Part shown: positions 55,943-64,000 of the stretch, piece by piece
Position numbering within the stretch: the stretch's first letter is position 1
Layout of the letters: the number at the start of each line of letters is the position of its first letter
From: Psychroflexus lacisalsi
GTDB lineage: Bacteria; Bacteroidota; Bacteroidia; Flavobacteriales; Flavobacteriaceae
NCBI RefSeq assembly: GCF_020164495.1
Contig: NZ_JAIQYZ010000001.1
Location: 1,116,001-1,180,000, forward strand
Length of the DNA: 64,000 bases
Reading direction: 5' to 3'
Position numbers and translations under genes: made by a program
Notes under the pieces: generated by a model
Database searches by the model: none
What the model saw: only the letters and a program-made list of their open reading frames with translations
Told to the model about the DNA's origin: nothing

Positions 55943-57676
55943 ATGAAAGAAATTGTGACCTTAGAAAAACAAACTGATACCATCGTTAAGGAAAAAATGT
56001 CGGGAAGTGAAGCTGTGATTAAATGTCTATTAGCAGAAGGGGTAAAGACCTTGTATGGTTATCCTGGAGGAGCCATCATGCCAGTTTATGATCAGTTACA
56101 TCAGTATCAGGATCAAATTCACCATGTGCTGGCTCGCCATGAACAAGGTGCAATTCATGCCGCTCAGGGCTATGCAAGAATTTCGGGCAAAGTGGGAGTC
56201 GTCGTGGCCACCTCGGGTCCCGGAGCTACCAACCTTGTAACTGGAATCGCTGACGCTCAGATAGATTCTACGCCTTTGGTATGCATCACAGGGCAGGTCA
56301 ATTCTAAACTACTAGGAAGCGATGCCTTTCAGGAAACAGATATTGTAGGTATTTCTACACCAGTGACCAAATGGAATCACCAAATTACCAAGGCTTCAGA
56401 TATTCCAGAAGTTTTGGCTAAAGCCTTTTATATCGCTAAAAGTGGTCGACCTGGCCCTGTTTTAATCGATATTACCAAAGATGTTCAATTTGAAGAATTT
56501 GATTTTTCATACCAGAAATGCATACAAATAAGAAGTTATAAGCCTGTTCCGGTTGCAGATGAGGAGAAAATACAAGAAGCGGCGGCTTTGATTAATTCGG
56601 CTAAAAAACCTCTGATTGTTTGGGGACAAGGCGTAATTTTAAGCGAAGCTGAAGCCATCTTCAAAGCTATGGTTGAAAAATCGGGAATTCCAGCAGCCTG
56701 GACAATTCTGGGAGCTTCCGCTTTACCGACTTCTCATCCTCTCAATGTGGGCATGGTAGGAATGCATGGGAATTACGGCCCTAATGTATTGACTAATGAA
56801 TGCGATGTGCTCATCGCCATTGGGATGCGTTTCGATGATCGAGTGACAGGGAACCTGAATTTTTACGCCAAACAAGCTAAAGTCATTCATTTTGAAATTG
56901 ATGCTGCTGAGGTGGATAAAAATGTAAAAGCCAATATTCCAATCATCGGAGATGCTAAAGTTAGTTTGACACAGCTTCTGCCTTATTTAAAAGAAAAAAA
57001 ACATACAGATTGGCATCAACGTTTTAAAGATTTGTATACTATTGAATACGAAAAAGTCATCAAAAACGATCTCCATCCCACCAAAGAAGGATTAACGATG
57101 GGCGAAGTGATCAAGGAAATCAATTTGCAAAGCAAAGGGAATGCTGCTATTGTGAGTGATGTTGGTCAGCACCAGATGATCGCTTGTCGCTACTCTGATT
57201 TTAATATCACCAAAAGTAATATTACGTCGGGAGGATTAGGTACGATGGGATTTGCATTGCCAGCAGCCATTGGCGCTAAAATGGCTGCCCCTGAGCGTGA
57301 CGTTGTCGCTGTCATTGGTGATGGTGGATACCAAATGACCATACAGGAATTGGGAACTGTTTTTCAGCAAAGAATTCCGCTTAAAATTGTAGTACTCAAC
57401 AACGAATTTCTGGGAATGGTAAGGCAATGGCAACAGTTGTTTTTTGACAAGCGTTACGCTTCAACTGAAATGACCAATCCAGATTTTGTTGCTATTGCTA
57501 AAGGTTATTATATAGATGCCAAAAAAGTCACAAAGCGATCTGAATTGAATTCAGCCGTCAAAGAAATGATGGAAACCGATGGTCCTTACTTTTTGGAAGT
57601 TTGCGTAGAAAAAGAAGGGAACGTGTTTCCTATGGTTCCGGCAGGGGCAAGTGTTTCAGATATAAGATTAGAATGA
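55943..57676 (+). CDS. ilvB: Acetolactate synthase large subunit IlvB
   Basis: 577 residues, thiamine-diphosphate enzyme. Catalytic E67 in ARHEQGAIHAAQGYAR, ATSGPGATNLVTGIADA near 88-104, GMRFDDRVTG near 293 and the ThDP motif GDGGYQMTIQELGT ending in VVLNN near 458-485. Condenses pyruvate units as the committed step of branched-chain synthesis. The regulatory subunit gene follows 1 bp later. Confidence 0.97.
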   Translation: MKEIVTLEKQTDTIVKEKMSGSEAVIKCLLAEGVKTLYGYPGGAIMPVYDQLHQYQDQIHHVLARHEQGAIHAAQGYARISGKVGVVVATSGPGATNLVTGIADAQIDSTPLVCITGQVNSKLLGSDAFQETDIVGISTPVTKWNHQITKASDIPEVLAKAFYIAKSGRPGPVLIDITKDVQFEEFDFSYQKCIQIRSYKPVPVADEEKIQEAAALINSAKKPLIVWGQGVILSEAEAIFKAMVEKSGIPAAWTILGASALPTSHPLNVGMVGMHGNYGPNVLTNECDVLIAIGMRFDDRVTGNLNFYAKQAKVIHFEIDAAEVDKNVKANIPIIGDAKVSLTQLLPYLKEKKHTDWHQRFKDLYTIEYEKVIKNDLHPTKEGLTMGEVIKEINLQSKGNAAIVSDVGQHQMIACRYSDFNITKSNITSGGLGTMGFALPAAIGAKMAAPERDVVAVIGDGGYQMTIQELGTVFQQRIPLKIVVLNNEFLGMVRQWQQLFFDKRYASTEMTNPDFVAIAKGYYIDAKKVTKRSELNSAVKEMMETDGPYFLEVCVEKEGNVFPMVPAGASVSDIRLE

Positions 57677-57677
57677 T

Positions 57678-58205
57678 ATGGAAGAAAATAAACCTTATAC
57701 AATTTCAATTTACACTGAAAATAATATTGGATTACTGAATCGTATTTCTGCTATTTTTCAGCGTCGACATATCAATATTGAAAGCATCAATTCTTCAGTT
57801 TCTGAAATTGAAAACATTTCAAAATGGACGATAGTTGTCGAGTTGACTGAAGAACGAATGAAGAAAATTATTGGTCAGATTGAAAAACAAGTAGAAGTGA
57901 TCAAAGCTTATTACCATAGAGAAGATGAGATCATTTACCAAGAATCTTGTCTGTTCAAAATAAAATCAGAATTGCTTTTTGAAGAGCGACAAATTCAAAA
58001 TATAATCAAAGAGAGCAATTCGAATATCGTAACAGTTAATAAAGAATTCTTTGTGCTGGAAAAGTCTGGCAGAACTGAAGAAATAGAACTTTTACACCGG
58101 GAATTAGAAGTTTTCGGAATTATGCAACTGACCAGATCAGGCCGCATTTCTGTTTCTAAAGAAGAAATGAAAATAAGTAAAATGCTCGAAGCATTTTCAA
58201 ATTAA
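57678..58205 (+). CDS. ilvN: Acetolactate synthase small subunit IlvN
   Basis: 175 residues. N-terminal ACT domain (about 5-80: [29 protein letters not shown]) and a C-terminal regulatory domain with the RSGRISVSK ending. Binds valine and feeds back on IlvB. Confidence 0.95.
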   Translation: MEENKPYTISIYTENNIGLLNRISAIFQRRHINIESINSSVSEIENISKWTIVVELTEERMKKIIGQIEKQVEVIKAYYHREDEIIYQESCLFKIKSELLFEERQIQNIIKESNSNIVTVNKEFFVLEKSGRTEEIELLHRELEVFGIMQLTRSGRISVSKEEMKISKMLEAFSN

Positions 58206-58216
58206 ACTATTTACAC

Positions 58217-59713
58217 ATGTCAAATTATTTCAACACATTATCGCTACGCCATCAGTTAGAGCAACTCAGTAAATGTAGATTCATGCATTCTTCAGAGTTT
58301 GAAGAAGGCGTTAAAGCTTTAGAAGGAAAGAAAATTGTGATTATTGGTTGTGGAGCACAAGGTCTGAATCAAGGTTTAAACATGAGAGATTCTGGCTTGG
58401 ATATTTCCTATGCCTTGCGACAGGCTGCTATTGATGAACAACGCGAGTCTTATAAAAGCGCAACCAAAAACAACTTCAAAGTAGGCACTTATCAGGAATT
58501 AGTGCCGGAAGCAGATCTGGTACTGAATCTTACTCCTGATAAGCAACACTCCAATGTCATCAAATCGGTGATGCCTTATATGAAAAAAGGATCAACCTTA
58601 AGTTATTCCCATGGCTTCAATATCGTAGAAGAAGGTATGAAAATACGAGAAGATATCACTGTGATTATGGTGGCACCGAAGTGCCCGGGAACTGAAGTCC
58701 GAGAGGAGTATAAAAGAGGGTTTGGGGTACCTACACTTATTGCTGTGCACCCGGAAAATGATCCAGAAGGTAAGGGTTTTGAACAAGCCAAAGCCTACGC
58801 AGTTGCTACTGGTGGGCATAGAGCTGGAGTTCTGGAGTCTTCATTTGTAGCTGAAGTAAAAAGCGATTTGATGGGGGAACAAACCATTCTTTGCGGACTT
58901 TTACAAACCGGTGCTATCTTATCCTTTGATAAAATGATTGAGGAAGGCGTGGAGCCTGGTTACGCCGCTAAATTGATTCAATTTGGATGGGAAACCATTA
59001 CCGAAGCTTTAAAACATGGTGGCATTACCAATATGATGGATAGATTATCCAATCCAGCTAAAATTAAGGCTTTTGAACTTTCTGAAGAATTAAAATCCAT
59101 CTTGAAGCCTTTGTTCGAAAAGCACATGGACGATATCATTTCAGGTCACTTTTCCAAAATGATGATGGAAGACTGGGCTAATGATGACGTTAATCTTTTG
59201 AAATGGAGAGCTGAAACTGGTGAAACTGCCTTTGAGAAAACAGAACTCACTTCAGATCATATTAAAGAACAAGAGTATTTTGATCATGGAGTTTTGCTTG
59301 TGGCCTTTGTGAAATCTGGTGTTGAGTTGGCTTATGAAACCATGGTAAGTGCCGGTATTATTGAAGATTCAGCCTATTATGAATCACTTCACGAGTTACC
59401 TTTAATCGCAAACACTATAGCAAGAAAAAAGCTATTTGAAATGAATCGGGTGATTTCGGATACTGCTGAATATGGATGTTATTTATTTGATCACGCTGCC
59501 AAACCTCTTTTAAGTGACTTTATGAAGTCCGTGGATTCCTCCGTTATTGGTAAAACTTATGCTGAAGGCCATGCTGTTGATAATATTGAATTAATTGAGG
59601 TTAATGATAAAATAAGAAATCACCCTATAGAAAAAGCGGGCAAGCGCTTAAGAATCGCAATGGTGGCCATGAAAGCCCTTAAAACAGAATCTAAAGAAAA
59701 AGTAACATTATAG
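58217..59713 (+). CDS. ilvC: Ketol-acid reductoisomerase IlvC, long (class II) form
   Basis: 498 residues, like the E. coli long form with a duplicated knotted domain. NADPH loop [10 protein letters not shown] at 44-53, Arg in YALR after beta-2, [20 protein letters not shown] near 149-168 and [13 protein letters not shown] near 217. Rearranges and reduces acetolactate and acetohydroxybutyrate. Confidence 0.97.
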   Translation: MSNYFNTLSLRHQLEQLSKCRFMHSSEFEEGVKALEGKKIVIIGCGAQGLNQGLNMRDSGLDISYALRQAAIDEQRESYKSATKNNFKVGTYQELVPEADLVLNLTPDKQHSNVIKSVMPYMKKGSTLSYSHGFNIVEEGMKIREDITVIMVAPKCPGTEVREEYKRGFGVPTLIAVHPENDPEGKGFEQAKAYAVATGGHRAGVLESSFVAEVKSDLMGEQTILCGLLQTGAILSFDKMIEEGVEPGYAAKLIQFGWETITEALKHGGITNMMDRLSNPAKIKAFELSEELKSILKPLFEKHMDDIISGHFSKMMMEDWANDDVNLLKWRAETGETAFEKTELTSDHIKEQEYFDHGVLLVAFVKSGVELAYETMVSAGIIEDSAYYESLHELPLIANTIARKKLFEMNRVISDTAEYGCYLFDHAAKPLLSDFMKSVDSSVIGKTYAEGHAVDNIELIEVNDKIRNHPIEKAGKRLRIAMVAMKALKTESKEKVTL

Positions 59714-59714
59714 A

Positions 59715-60980
59715 ATGGAAGTCGAGACTGCTTATTTACCAAAACTTGAAGACATCAGGAAAGCTGCAAAAAACCTTGAAGGTGTTGCTATTGTAACTCC
59801 TTTAAGTCAAAATTTACGCTATTCCAAACAATACGGATCAAATGTCTTTTTCAAAAGAGAAGATCTACAACAAGTGCGCTCTTATAAAATTAGAGGAGCT
59901 TATAATAAAATGTCTTCCTTATCTGATGAGGAAATGAGGAATGGAATTGTTTGTGCCAGTGCAGGTAATCATGCCCAAGGCGTTGCTATTTCCTGTAAAA
60001 TTTTAAAGATCAGAGGCTGTATTTACATGCCTTCACCAACACCAAAACAAAAAATTGAACAGGTCAAAATGTTTGGTGAAGAATTCATTGAAATTGTGTT
60101 AGTTGGCGATAGTTTCGATGATGCCTATGCAGCAGCAATGAAGCAGTGCCAGGAAGAAGGAATGACGTTCATTCATCCTTTTAACGATCCAAAAGTGATA
60201 GAAGGCCAAGCTACAGTGGGTCTGGAAATCTTGAATCAATCTGGTGATGATAAAATCGACTACGTATTTCTTCCAGTAGGAGGAGGAGGTTTAGCGTCTG
60301 GATTGTCATCCGTGTTTAAAAAGTTATCCCCGAGTACCAAAATTATAGGTGTGGAGCCTAAAGGTGCGCCGTCGATGTCCAATTCTATTAAGAATGATAA
60401 AAATATCGCTCTTGGTACAATAGAGAATTTTGTAGATGGTGCTGCTGTTAAGCGTGTTGGGGATTTGACTTTTTCGATAGCTAAAGAGAATCTTCATGAC
60501 ATGATCACCGTAGACGAGGGTCATATTTGTCAAACGATTTTGGATTTGTATAATAAAGAAGCTATCGTCGCCGAACCTGCTGCAGCATTGAGTATTGCAG
60601 CTTTAGAGCATTATGCTGAAGAGATCAAAAGCAAAAATGTCGTTTGCATCATCAGCGGGAGCAATAACGATATAACAAGAACTGCCGAAATCAAAGAACG
60701 AGCGATGCTATACGCCAATTTAAAGCATTATTTTATTGTAAAGTTTCCACAAAGAGCTGGAGCTTTGCGAGAATTTGTGGCTGAGATTTTAGGACCAACA
60801 GACGACATTACTTACTTTCAATATACGAAGAAAACCAACAGAGAGAATGGGGCTGCAGTTGTAGGATTGGAGCTCAAATTTCAATCGGATTTTGACCCGC
60901 TTGTTAAACGAATGAAGGACAACAAGTTTTATGGAGACTATTTGAATAACAAACCAGATTTATTTCAATTCTTGGTTTAA
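59715..60980 (+). CDS. ilvA: Threonine dehydratase IlvA, short regulatory form
   Basis: 421 residues. PLP lysine K58 in SYKIRGAYNKM, CASAGNHAQGVA near 75-86, PVGGGGLASGLSSV near 192, ISGSNNDI near 312. A single ACT-like regulatory domain from about 330, not the two of the E. coli enzyme. Converts threonine to 2-oxobutyrate for isoleucine. Last gene of ilvDBNCA, 1 bp behind ilvC. Confidence 0.95.
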   Translation: MEVETAYLPKLEDIRKAAKNLEGVAIVTPLSQNLRYSKQYGSNVFFKREDLQQVRSYKIRGAYNKMSSLSDEEMRNGIVCASAGNHAQGVAISCKILKIRGCIYMPSPTPKQKIEQVKMFGEEFIEIVLVGDSFDDAYAAAMKQCQEEGMTFIHPFNDPKVIEGQATVGLEILNQSGDDKIDYVFLPVGGGGLASGLSSVFKKLSPSTKIIGVEPKGAPSMSNSIKNDKNIALGTIENFVDGAAVKRVGDLTFSIAKENLHDMITVDEGHICQTILDLYNKEAIVAEPAAALSIAALEHYAEEIKSKNVVCIISGSNNDITRTAEIKERAMLYANLKHYFIVKFPQRAGALREFVAEILGPTDDITYFQYTKKTNRENGAAVVGLELKFQSDFDPLVKRMKDNKFYGDYLNNKPDLFQFLV

Positions 60981-61011
60981 CATAAAAATCATTAATAAGT
61001 TGAATTTTAAA

Positions 61012-61040
61012 TTGTTATAAGAATTATTAATTTATATTTG
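61012..61040 (+). promoter_or_regulatory. Two-element Flavobacterium-type promoter of the arginine operon
   Basis: TTG at 61012-61014, an 18-bp spacer and TATATTTG at 61033-61040 match the known -33 TTG / -7 TAnnTTTG layout with both parts present. Transcription should start near 61046, giving a leader of about 290 nt in front of the acetyltransferase gene. Confidence 0.6.
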
Positions 61041-61062
61041 GAATATGAATATCACTTATAAT

Positions 61063-61148
61063 ATTGTTGTTTTAAACATCCAGCCCATAAGGATGCCTCG
61101 TCGCCGTTAGTTTTTACTTACTAAAAGAATCTAGCGTCTCACAACAAT
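61063..61148 (+). promoter_or_regulatory. Candidate arginine attenuator leader RNA
   Basis: ATTGTTGT (61063-61070) can pair with ACAACAAT (61141-61148) to close a domain just after the predicted transcription start. Inside are a CATCC/GGATG hairpin (61077-61095) and a CGTTAG/CTAGCG pairing (61105-61110 with 61131-61136, one G-U). An alternative TTAGT/ACTAA stem (61107-61111 with 61120-61124) excludes the second pairing. The domain encloses the Met-Pro-Arg-Arg-Arg mini-ORF. Confidence 0.55.
61093..61110 (+). CDS. Arginine leader peptide MPRRR (candidate)
   Basis: ATG-CCT-CGT-CGC-CGT-TAG: five residues, three of them consecutive Arg, then stop. AAGG precedes the ATG. Its position in a long leader in front of an arginine operon is what a translation-sensing attenuator would need. 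A ribosome held at the Arg codons when charged tRNA-Arg is scarce would cover 61105-61110 and break the CGTTAG/CTAGCG stem. A chance origin cannot be excluded from one sequence. Confidence 0.55.
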   Translation: MPRRR

Positions 61149-61240
61149 TTTATTTATTTTGAAAACACCATATTCACATTTCGACAATTTAAATCATATC
61201 AATAATTCAATTGATGGGTTTAGTATTTCATTCTTTCGCC

Positions 61241-61267
61241 GCCCCTAGGGGCTATATCACTATATAG
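61241..61267 (+). repeat. Two adjacent perfect palindromes in the arg leader
   Basis: GCCCCTAGGGGC (61241-61252) is followed at once by CTATAT-CACT-ATATAG (61252-61267). Either could be an operator for a dimeric repressor or consecutive RNA hairpins, 68 bp before the first arg gene. No T-run follows directly, so they are not a simple intrinsic terminator. Confidence 0.5.
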
Positions 61268-61335
61268 AACTTAGATGAGTTCGGTTCTCTTCTCAAAAAT
61301 TTCACTTTTTTCTTTAAACTAATAAAATCAATGCA

Positions 61336-61956
61336 ATGAAGATTGTAATTGCTGATAAGTCTCATGCGGTTTACGCCAAAACCATTTGTGCAACCATTGA
61401 GGAAGCTGCAAAGGTTAGGGGGACTGGTATTGCCCAGCGCCAGCCGGAATATATTATTTCTAAGATGGAAAAGGGTAATGCCGTTATTGCCTTGGAAAGC
61501 GACAAGTTTGCTGGGTTCTGCTATATCGAAGCTTGGAGTCACAGCAAATTTGTAGCCAATTCAGGATTGATTGTTCATCCAGATTACAGAGATCAAGGTT
61601 TAGCTAAAAAGATCAAGAAAAAAATATTTGAACACTCCAGGCACAAATTTCCTGATGCTAAAATTTTTAGTATCACGACTGGACTTGCCGTAATGAAAAT
61701 GAATAGTGATCTGGGATATCGTCCTGTTACTTTTTCAGAATTAACCGACGATCAATCGTTTTGGAATGGTTGTCAAACTTGTAAAAACTATGATGTTTTA
61801 CAACGTACTAATCAAAAAATGTGTTTTTGTACAGGTATGTTGTATGATCCAAATCAAAAGCGAGAATCTTCAAATCTCAAAAAACCATTTGATAAAAAAA
61901 TCTGGAAACGATTAAAGAATATAAAGCTATCAATTTTAAAAAAGACCAAATCATGA
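61336..61956 (+). CDS. GNAT N-acetyltransferase heading the arginine operon (ArgA-like)
   Basis: 206 residues. GNAT core with VHPDYRDQGLAKKIKK near 80-95 as the acetyl-CoA loop. Then a Cys cluster, CQTC at 146-149 and CFC at 163-165, which could bind a metal, and a basic tail. Its place directly before argG and argC suggests N-acetylation of glutamate, the first step of arginine synthesis; Bacteroidota arginine operons often begin with such a gene. The classical ArgA kinase-like domain is absent. Overlaps argG by 4 bp. Confidence 0.82.
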   Translation: MKIVIADKSHAVYAKTICATIEEAAKVRGTGIAQRQPEYIISKMEKGNAVIALESDKFAGFCYIEAWSHSKFVANSGLIVHPDYRDQGLAKKIKKKIFEHSRHKFPDAKIFSITTGLAVMKMNSDLGYRPVTFSELTDDQSFWNGCQTCKNYDVLQRTNQKMCFCTGMLYDPNQKRESSNLKKPFDKKIWKRLKNIKLSILKKTKS

Positions 61957-63137
61957 AAAAATTAGTTTTAGCCTATAGTGGAGGTTTAGATACGTCTTAC
62001 TGCGCTTTGAGTTTATCTAAAGCTGGATACGATGTTCATGCTGTAAGTGTCAATACAGGTGGATTTTCTTCAGCAGAAATCAAAGAAATCGAAGAAAAAG
62101 CGCTTAAAATGGGAGTTTCATCCTATCATAATATCGATGCCGTGGCTTCATATTATGACAAAGTCATAAAGTATCTGATATTCGGTAATGTCTTAAAAAA
62201 CAATTCCTATCCTTTGTCAGTTAGCGCAGAACGAATTATCCAGGCGGTAGAAATTATTAAATATGCCAAAAAAGTAGGCGCTCAATATATTGCTCATGGC
62301 AGTACAGGTGCAGGTAATGATCAGGTAAGATTCGATATGATTTTTCAAACCTTAGCGCCAGAAATCGAAATCATCACCCCTATCAGAGATCAAAAATTAT
62401 CAAGACAAGAAGAAATTGATTATTTAAAATCTCATCAGGTGAACATGTCGTGGGATAAAGCAAAATACTCCATCAATAAGGGATTATGGGGAACCAGTGT
62501 TGGAGGTGAGGAAACCTTGACGTCTCATGAAGCTTTACCGGAGGCTGCTTATCCTTCTCAACTTCAAAATAATGAAATTGAAAAACTGGAACTCACTTTT
62601 GTAAAAGGTGAATTGGTTGCAGTGAATGGTGAAAAAAATAGCAAAGTCTTTCTTATTCAACAAGTGGAAAAGCTTGCTTCTGCATTTGCTATTGGTCGCG
62701 ATATTCACGTTGGAGATACGATTGTTGGCATTAAAGGGCGTGTGGGTTTTGAAGCTGCTGCAGCCCTGACTATAATCAAAGCACATCATTTGCTAGAAAA
62801 ACATACGCTCACCAAATGGCAACTTCAGCATAAAGATTTTCTATCCAGTTATTATGGCATGCATTTGCACGAAGGTTTGTATCTGGAACCCGTGATGAGA
62901 GATATTGAGGCCTTTTTAGAAAGCAGTCAAAAGAACGTATCGGGGACAGTTATTCTTTCACTCAAACCTTATCATTTTACACTAGAAGGCGTAACGTCAG
63001 ATCACGACCTTATGAATGCTAAATTCGGAAGTTATGGCGAAATGAATTCGGGATGGACGGCAGATGAAGCTAAGGGATTTATCAAGCTTTTTGCCAATTC
63101 AACTAAAATTTTTCATCAGGTCAATTCAGAAGTATGA
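61953..63137 (+). CDS. argG: Argininosuccinate synthase ArgG
   Basis: 394 residues. PP-loop LAYSGGLDTSY near 6-16, GSTGAGNDQVRF near 116-127, KYSINKGLWGTS near 170-181. Joins citrulline and aspartate with ATP. Starts in an ATGA overlap with the acetyltransferase and ends in an ATGA overlap with argC, so all three are translationally linked. Confidence 0.95.
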   Translation: MKKLVLAYSGGLDTSYCALSLSKAGYDVHAVSVNTGGFSSAEIKEIEEKALKMGVSSYHNIDAVASYYDKVIKYLIFGNVLKNNSYPLSVSAERIIQAVEIIKYAKKVGAQYIAHGSTGAGNDQVRFDMIFQTLAPEIEIITPIRDQKLSRQEEIDYLKSHQVNMSWDKAKYSINKGLWGTSVGGEETLTSHEALPEAAYPSQLQNNEIEKLELTFVKGELVAVNGEKNSKVFLIQQVEKLASAFAIGRDIHVGDTIVGIKGRVGFEAAAALTIIKAHHLLEKHTLTKWQLQHKDFLSSYYGMHLHEGLYLEPVMRDIEAFLESSQKNVSGTVILSLKPYHFTLEGVTSDHDLMNAKFGSYGEMNSGWTADEAKGFIKLFANSTKIFHQVNSEV

Positions 63138-64000
63138 TACACGTAGGAATAATAGGAGGTGCAGGATATACCGCCGGAGAGTTGATTCGATTGTTATTAA
63201 ATCATCCACAGGCTCATTTGGATTTCATTTTCAGCACATCCAATGCAGGGAACTTTATTAATCAAGTTCATCAGGATTTAGTTGGAACTACAAACTTGAA
63301 ATTTTCTTCTGAAATAAATTCAGAAGTAGATGTTGTGTTTTTGTGTTTAGGTCACGGAAATTCTAAAGCTTTTTTAGAGGAAAACTATTTTTCTGATCAA
63401 ACTAAAATCATCGATTTAAGTAATGACTTTAGACTTAAAGCTTCTACCAAATTTCAAGATAAAACCTTTGTGTATGGCCTTCCAGAACTGAATAAAATGG
63501 TTATCAAATCAGCTAATTGTATTGCTAATCCAGGATGTTTTGCAACGGCCATCCAGCTCGCACTTTTGCCTCTCGCTAAAGAACATCTTTTGCAAAACGA
63601 TGTGCATGTGAATGCGGTAACGGGAGCTACAGGAGCCGGAACTTCACCATCTGTCACAACCCATTTTGCCTGGCGAGATAACAATTTTTCGTCGTATAAA
63701 GTATTTTCACATCAACATCTGGATGAAATCTCTGAAAGCCTTATAGGACTTCAAAATGAATTCAATCACGGCATCAATTTCATTCCAAACAGAGGTAATT
63801 TTTCTCGAGGAATTTTTGCGTCTAGTTACACACATTTTGAAGGAACTCTGGAAGAAGCAAAGACGATTTATGAACAATTTTATGATGAAGCATGTTTTAC
63901 AATTGTATCAGAACAGGAACTTCATCTAAAACAGGTTATAAACACAAACAAATGTTTACTTCATCTTCAAAAGCATAAGAACAAACTGCTTATCACTTCT
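63134..64000 (+). CDS. argC: N-acetyl-gamma-glutamyl-phosphate reductase ArgC, 3' end outside the window
   Basis: 289 codons visible with no stop; full proteins are about 325 residues. Begins MIHVGIIGGAGYTAGELIRLL (NADP loop). The catalytic Cys is C135 in ANPGCFATA, and TGATGAGTSPS follows near 165. Reduces acetylglutamyl phosphate in arginine synthesis. In Bacteroidota, argD, argF and argB often continue beyond this point; that is expectation, not seen here. Confidence 0.94.
   Translation, partial: MIHVGIIGGAGYTAGELIRLLLNHPQAHLDFIFSTSNAGNFINQVHQDLVGTTNLKFSSEINSEVDVVFLCLGHGNSKAFLEENYFSDQTKIIDLSNDFRLKASTKFQDKTFVYGLPELNKMVIKSANCIANPGCFATAIQLALLPLAKEHLLQNDVHVNAVTGATGAGTSPSVTTHFAWRDNNFSSYKVFSHQHLDEISESLIGLQNEFNHGINFIPNRGNFSRGIFASSYTHFEGTLEEAKTIYEQFYDEACFTIVSEQELHLKQVINTNKCLLHLQKHKNKLLITS

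Noticed and set aside
1-64000. CRISPR arrays, tRNA genes, insertion sequences or prophage
   Set aside because: No regularly spaced repeats, cloverleaf-like segments in the gaps, transposase or phage-like ORFs were seen.

Overview
The window is AT-rich, densely coded bacterial chromosome from a member of the Bacteroidota, most likely a marine Flavobacteriaceae. The evidence is a green-type proteorhodopsin with its retinal-producing Blh enzyme, a type IX secretion cargo protein with a C-terminal sorting domain, PorT, TamL, a 287-residue RpoD, TAnnTTTG-type -7 promoter elements, and lipoproteins with a Bacteroidota-style acidic surface-export signal. I see no tRNA, rRNA, insertion sequence, prophage or CRISPR array.

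Layout. 1-3.4 kb: the end of an AraC regulator, a CstB-like persulfide dioxygenase/rhodanese, an assimilatory CysH reductase and a YtxJ/BrxC bacilliredoxin, together a sulfur and low-molecular-weight-thiol patch. 3.4-9.2 kb: a 1051-residue T9SS cargo, a small ankyrin protein, then divergent proteorhodopsin and blh. 9.2-15.4 kb: a vitamin B12 uptake locus, with btuFCD facing left and, facing right behind a cobalamin riboswitch, btuB plus a BtuG-like beta-propeller lipoprotein. 15.5-21.0 kb: a surface polysaccharide/LPS modification cassette (Wzx-type flippase, three family-2 glycosyltransferases, a phosphoethanolamine-transferase-like enzyme) in two convergent operons. 21-28 kb: an M3 peptidase, FtsE, a large TPR protein and the primary sigma factor. 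28-40.8 kb, mostly leftward: proCBA, rpsO-pnp, tamL-fbaA-accD, porT and menG/ubiE, with a TrmH-type methyltransferase facing right. 40.8-48.9 kb: trkA-trkH, a conserved 486-residue protein of unknown function, an MBL hydrolase with a 49-codon membrane microprotein overlapping its stop, and a PQQ-type sugar dehydrogenase/cytochrome c/alcohol dehydrogenase group. 49.2-64 kb: an amino-acid biosynthesis run, thrABC, then ilvDBNCA, then an arginine operon (N-acetyltransferase, argG, argC) cut by the window end.

The most interesting signal is in the 355-bp gap before the arginine operon. A promoter with both Flavobacterium-type elements (TTG, 18-bp spacer, TATATTTG) is followed by a short ORF reading Met-Pro-Arg-Arg-Arg-stop. 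Its last Arg codon and stop codon can pair with a downstream segment, and two adjacent palindromes follow before the first arg gene. This looks like an arginine-sensing leader-peptide attenuator. Other points worth a second look are a carotenoid-antenna-compatible glycine in the rhodopsin, near-leaderless promoters at blh and trkA, a peptidase that has lost its lipobox cysteine, and an AccD without its zinc ribbon.
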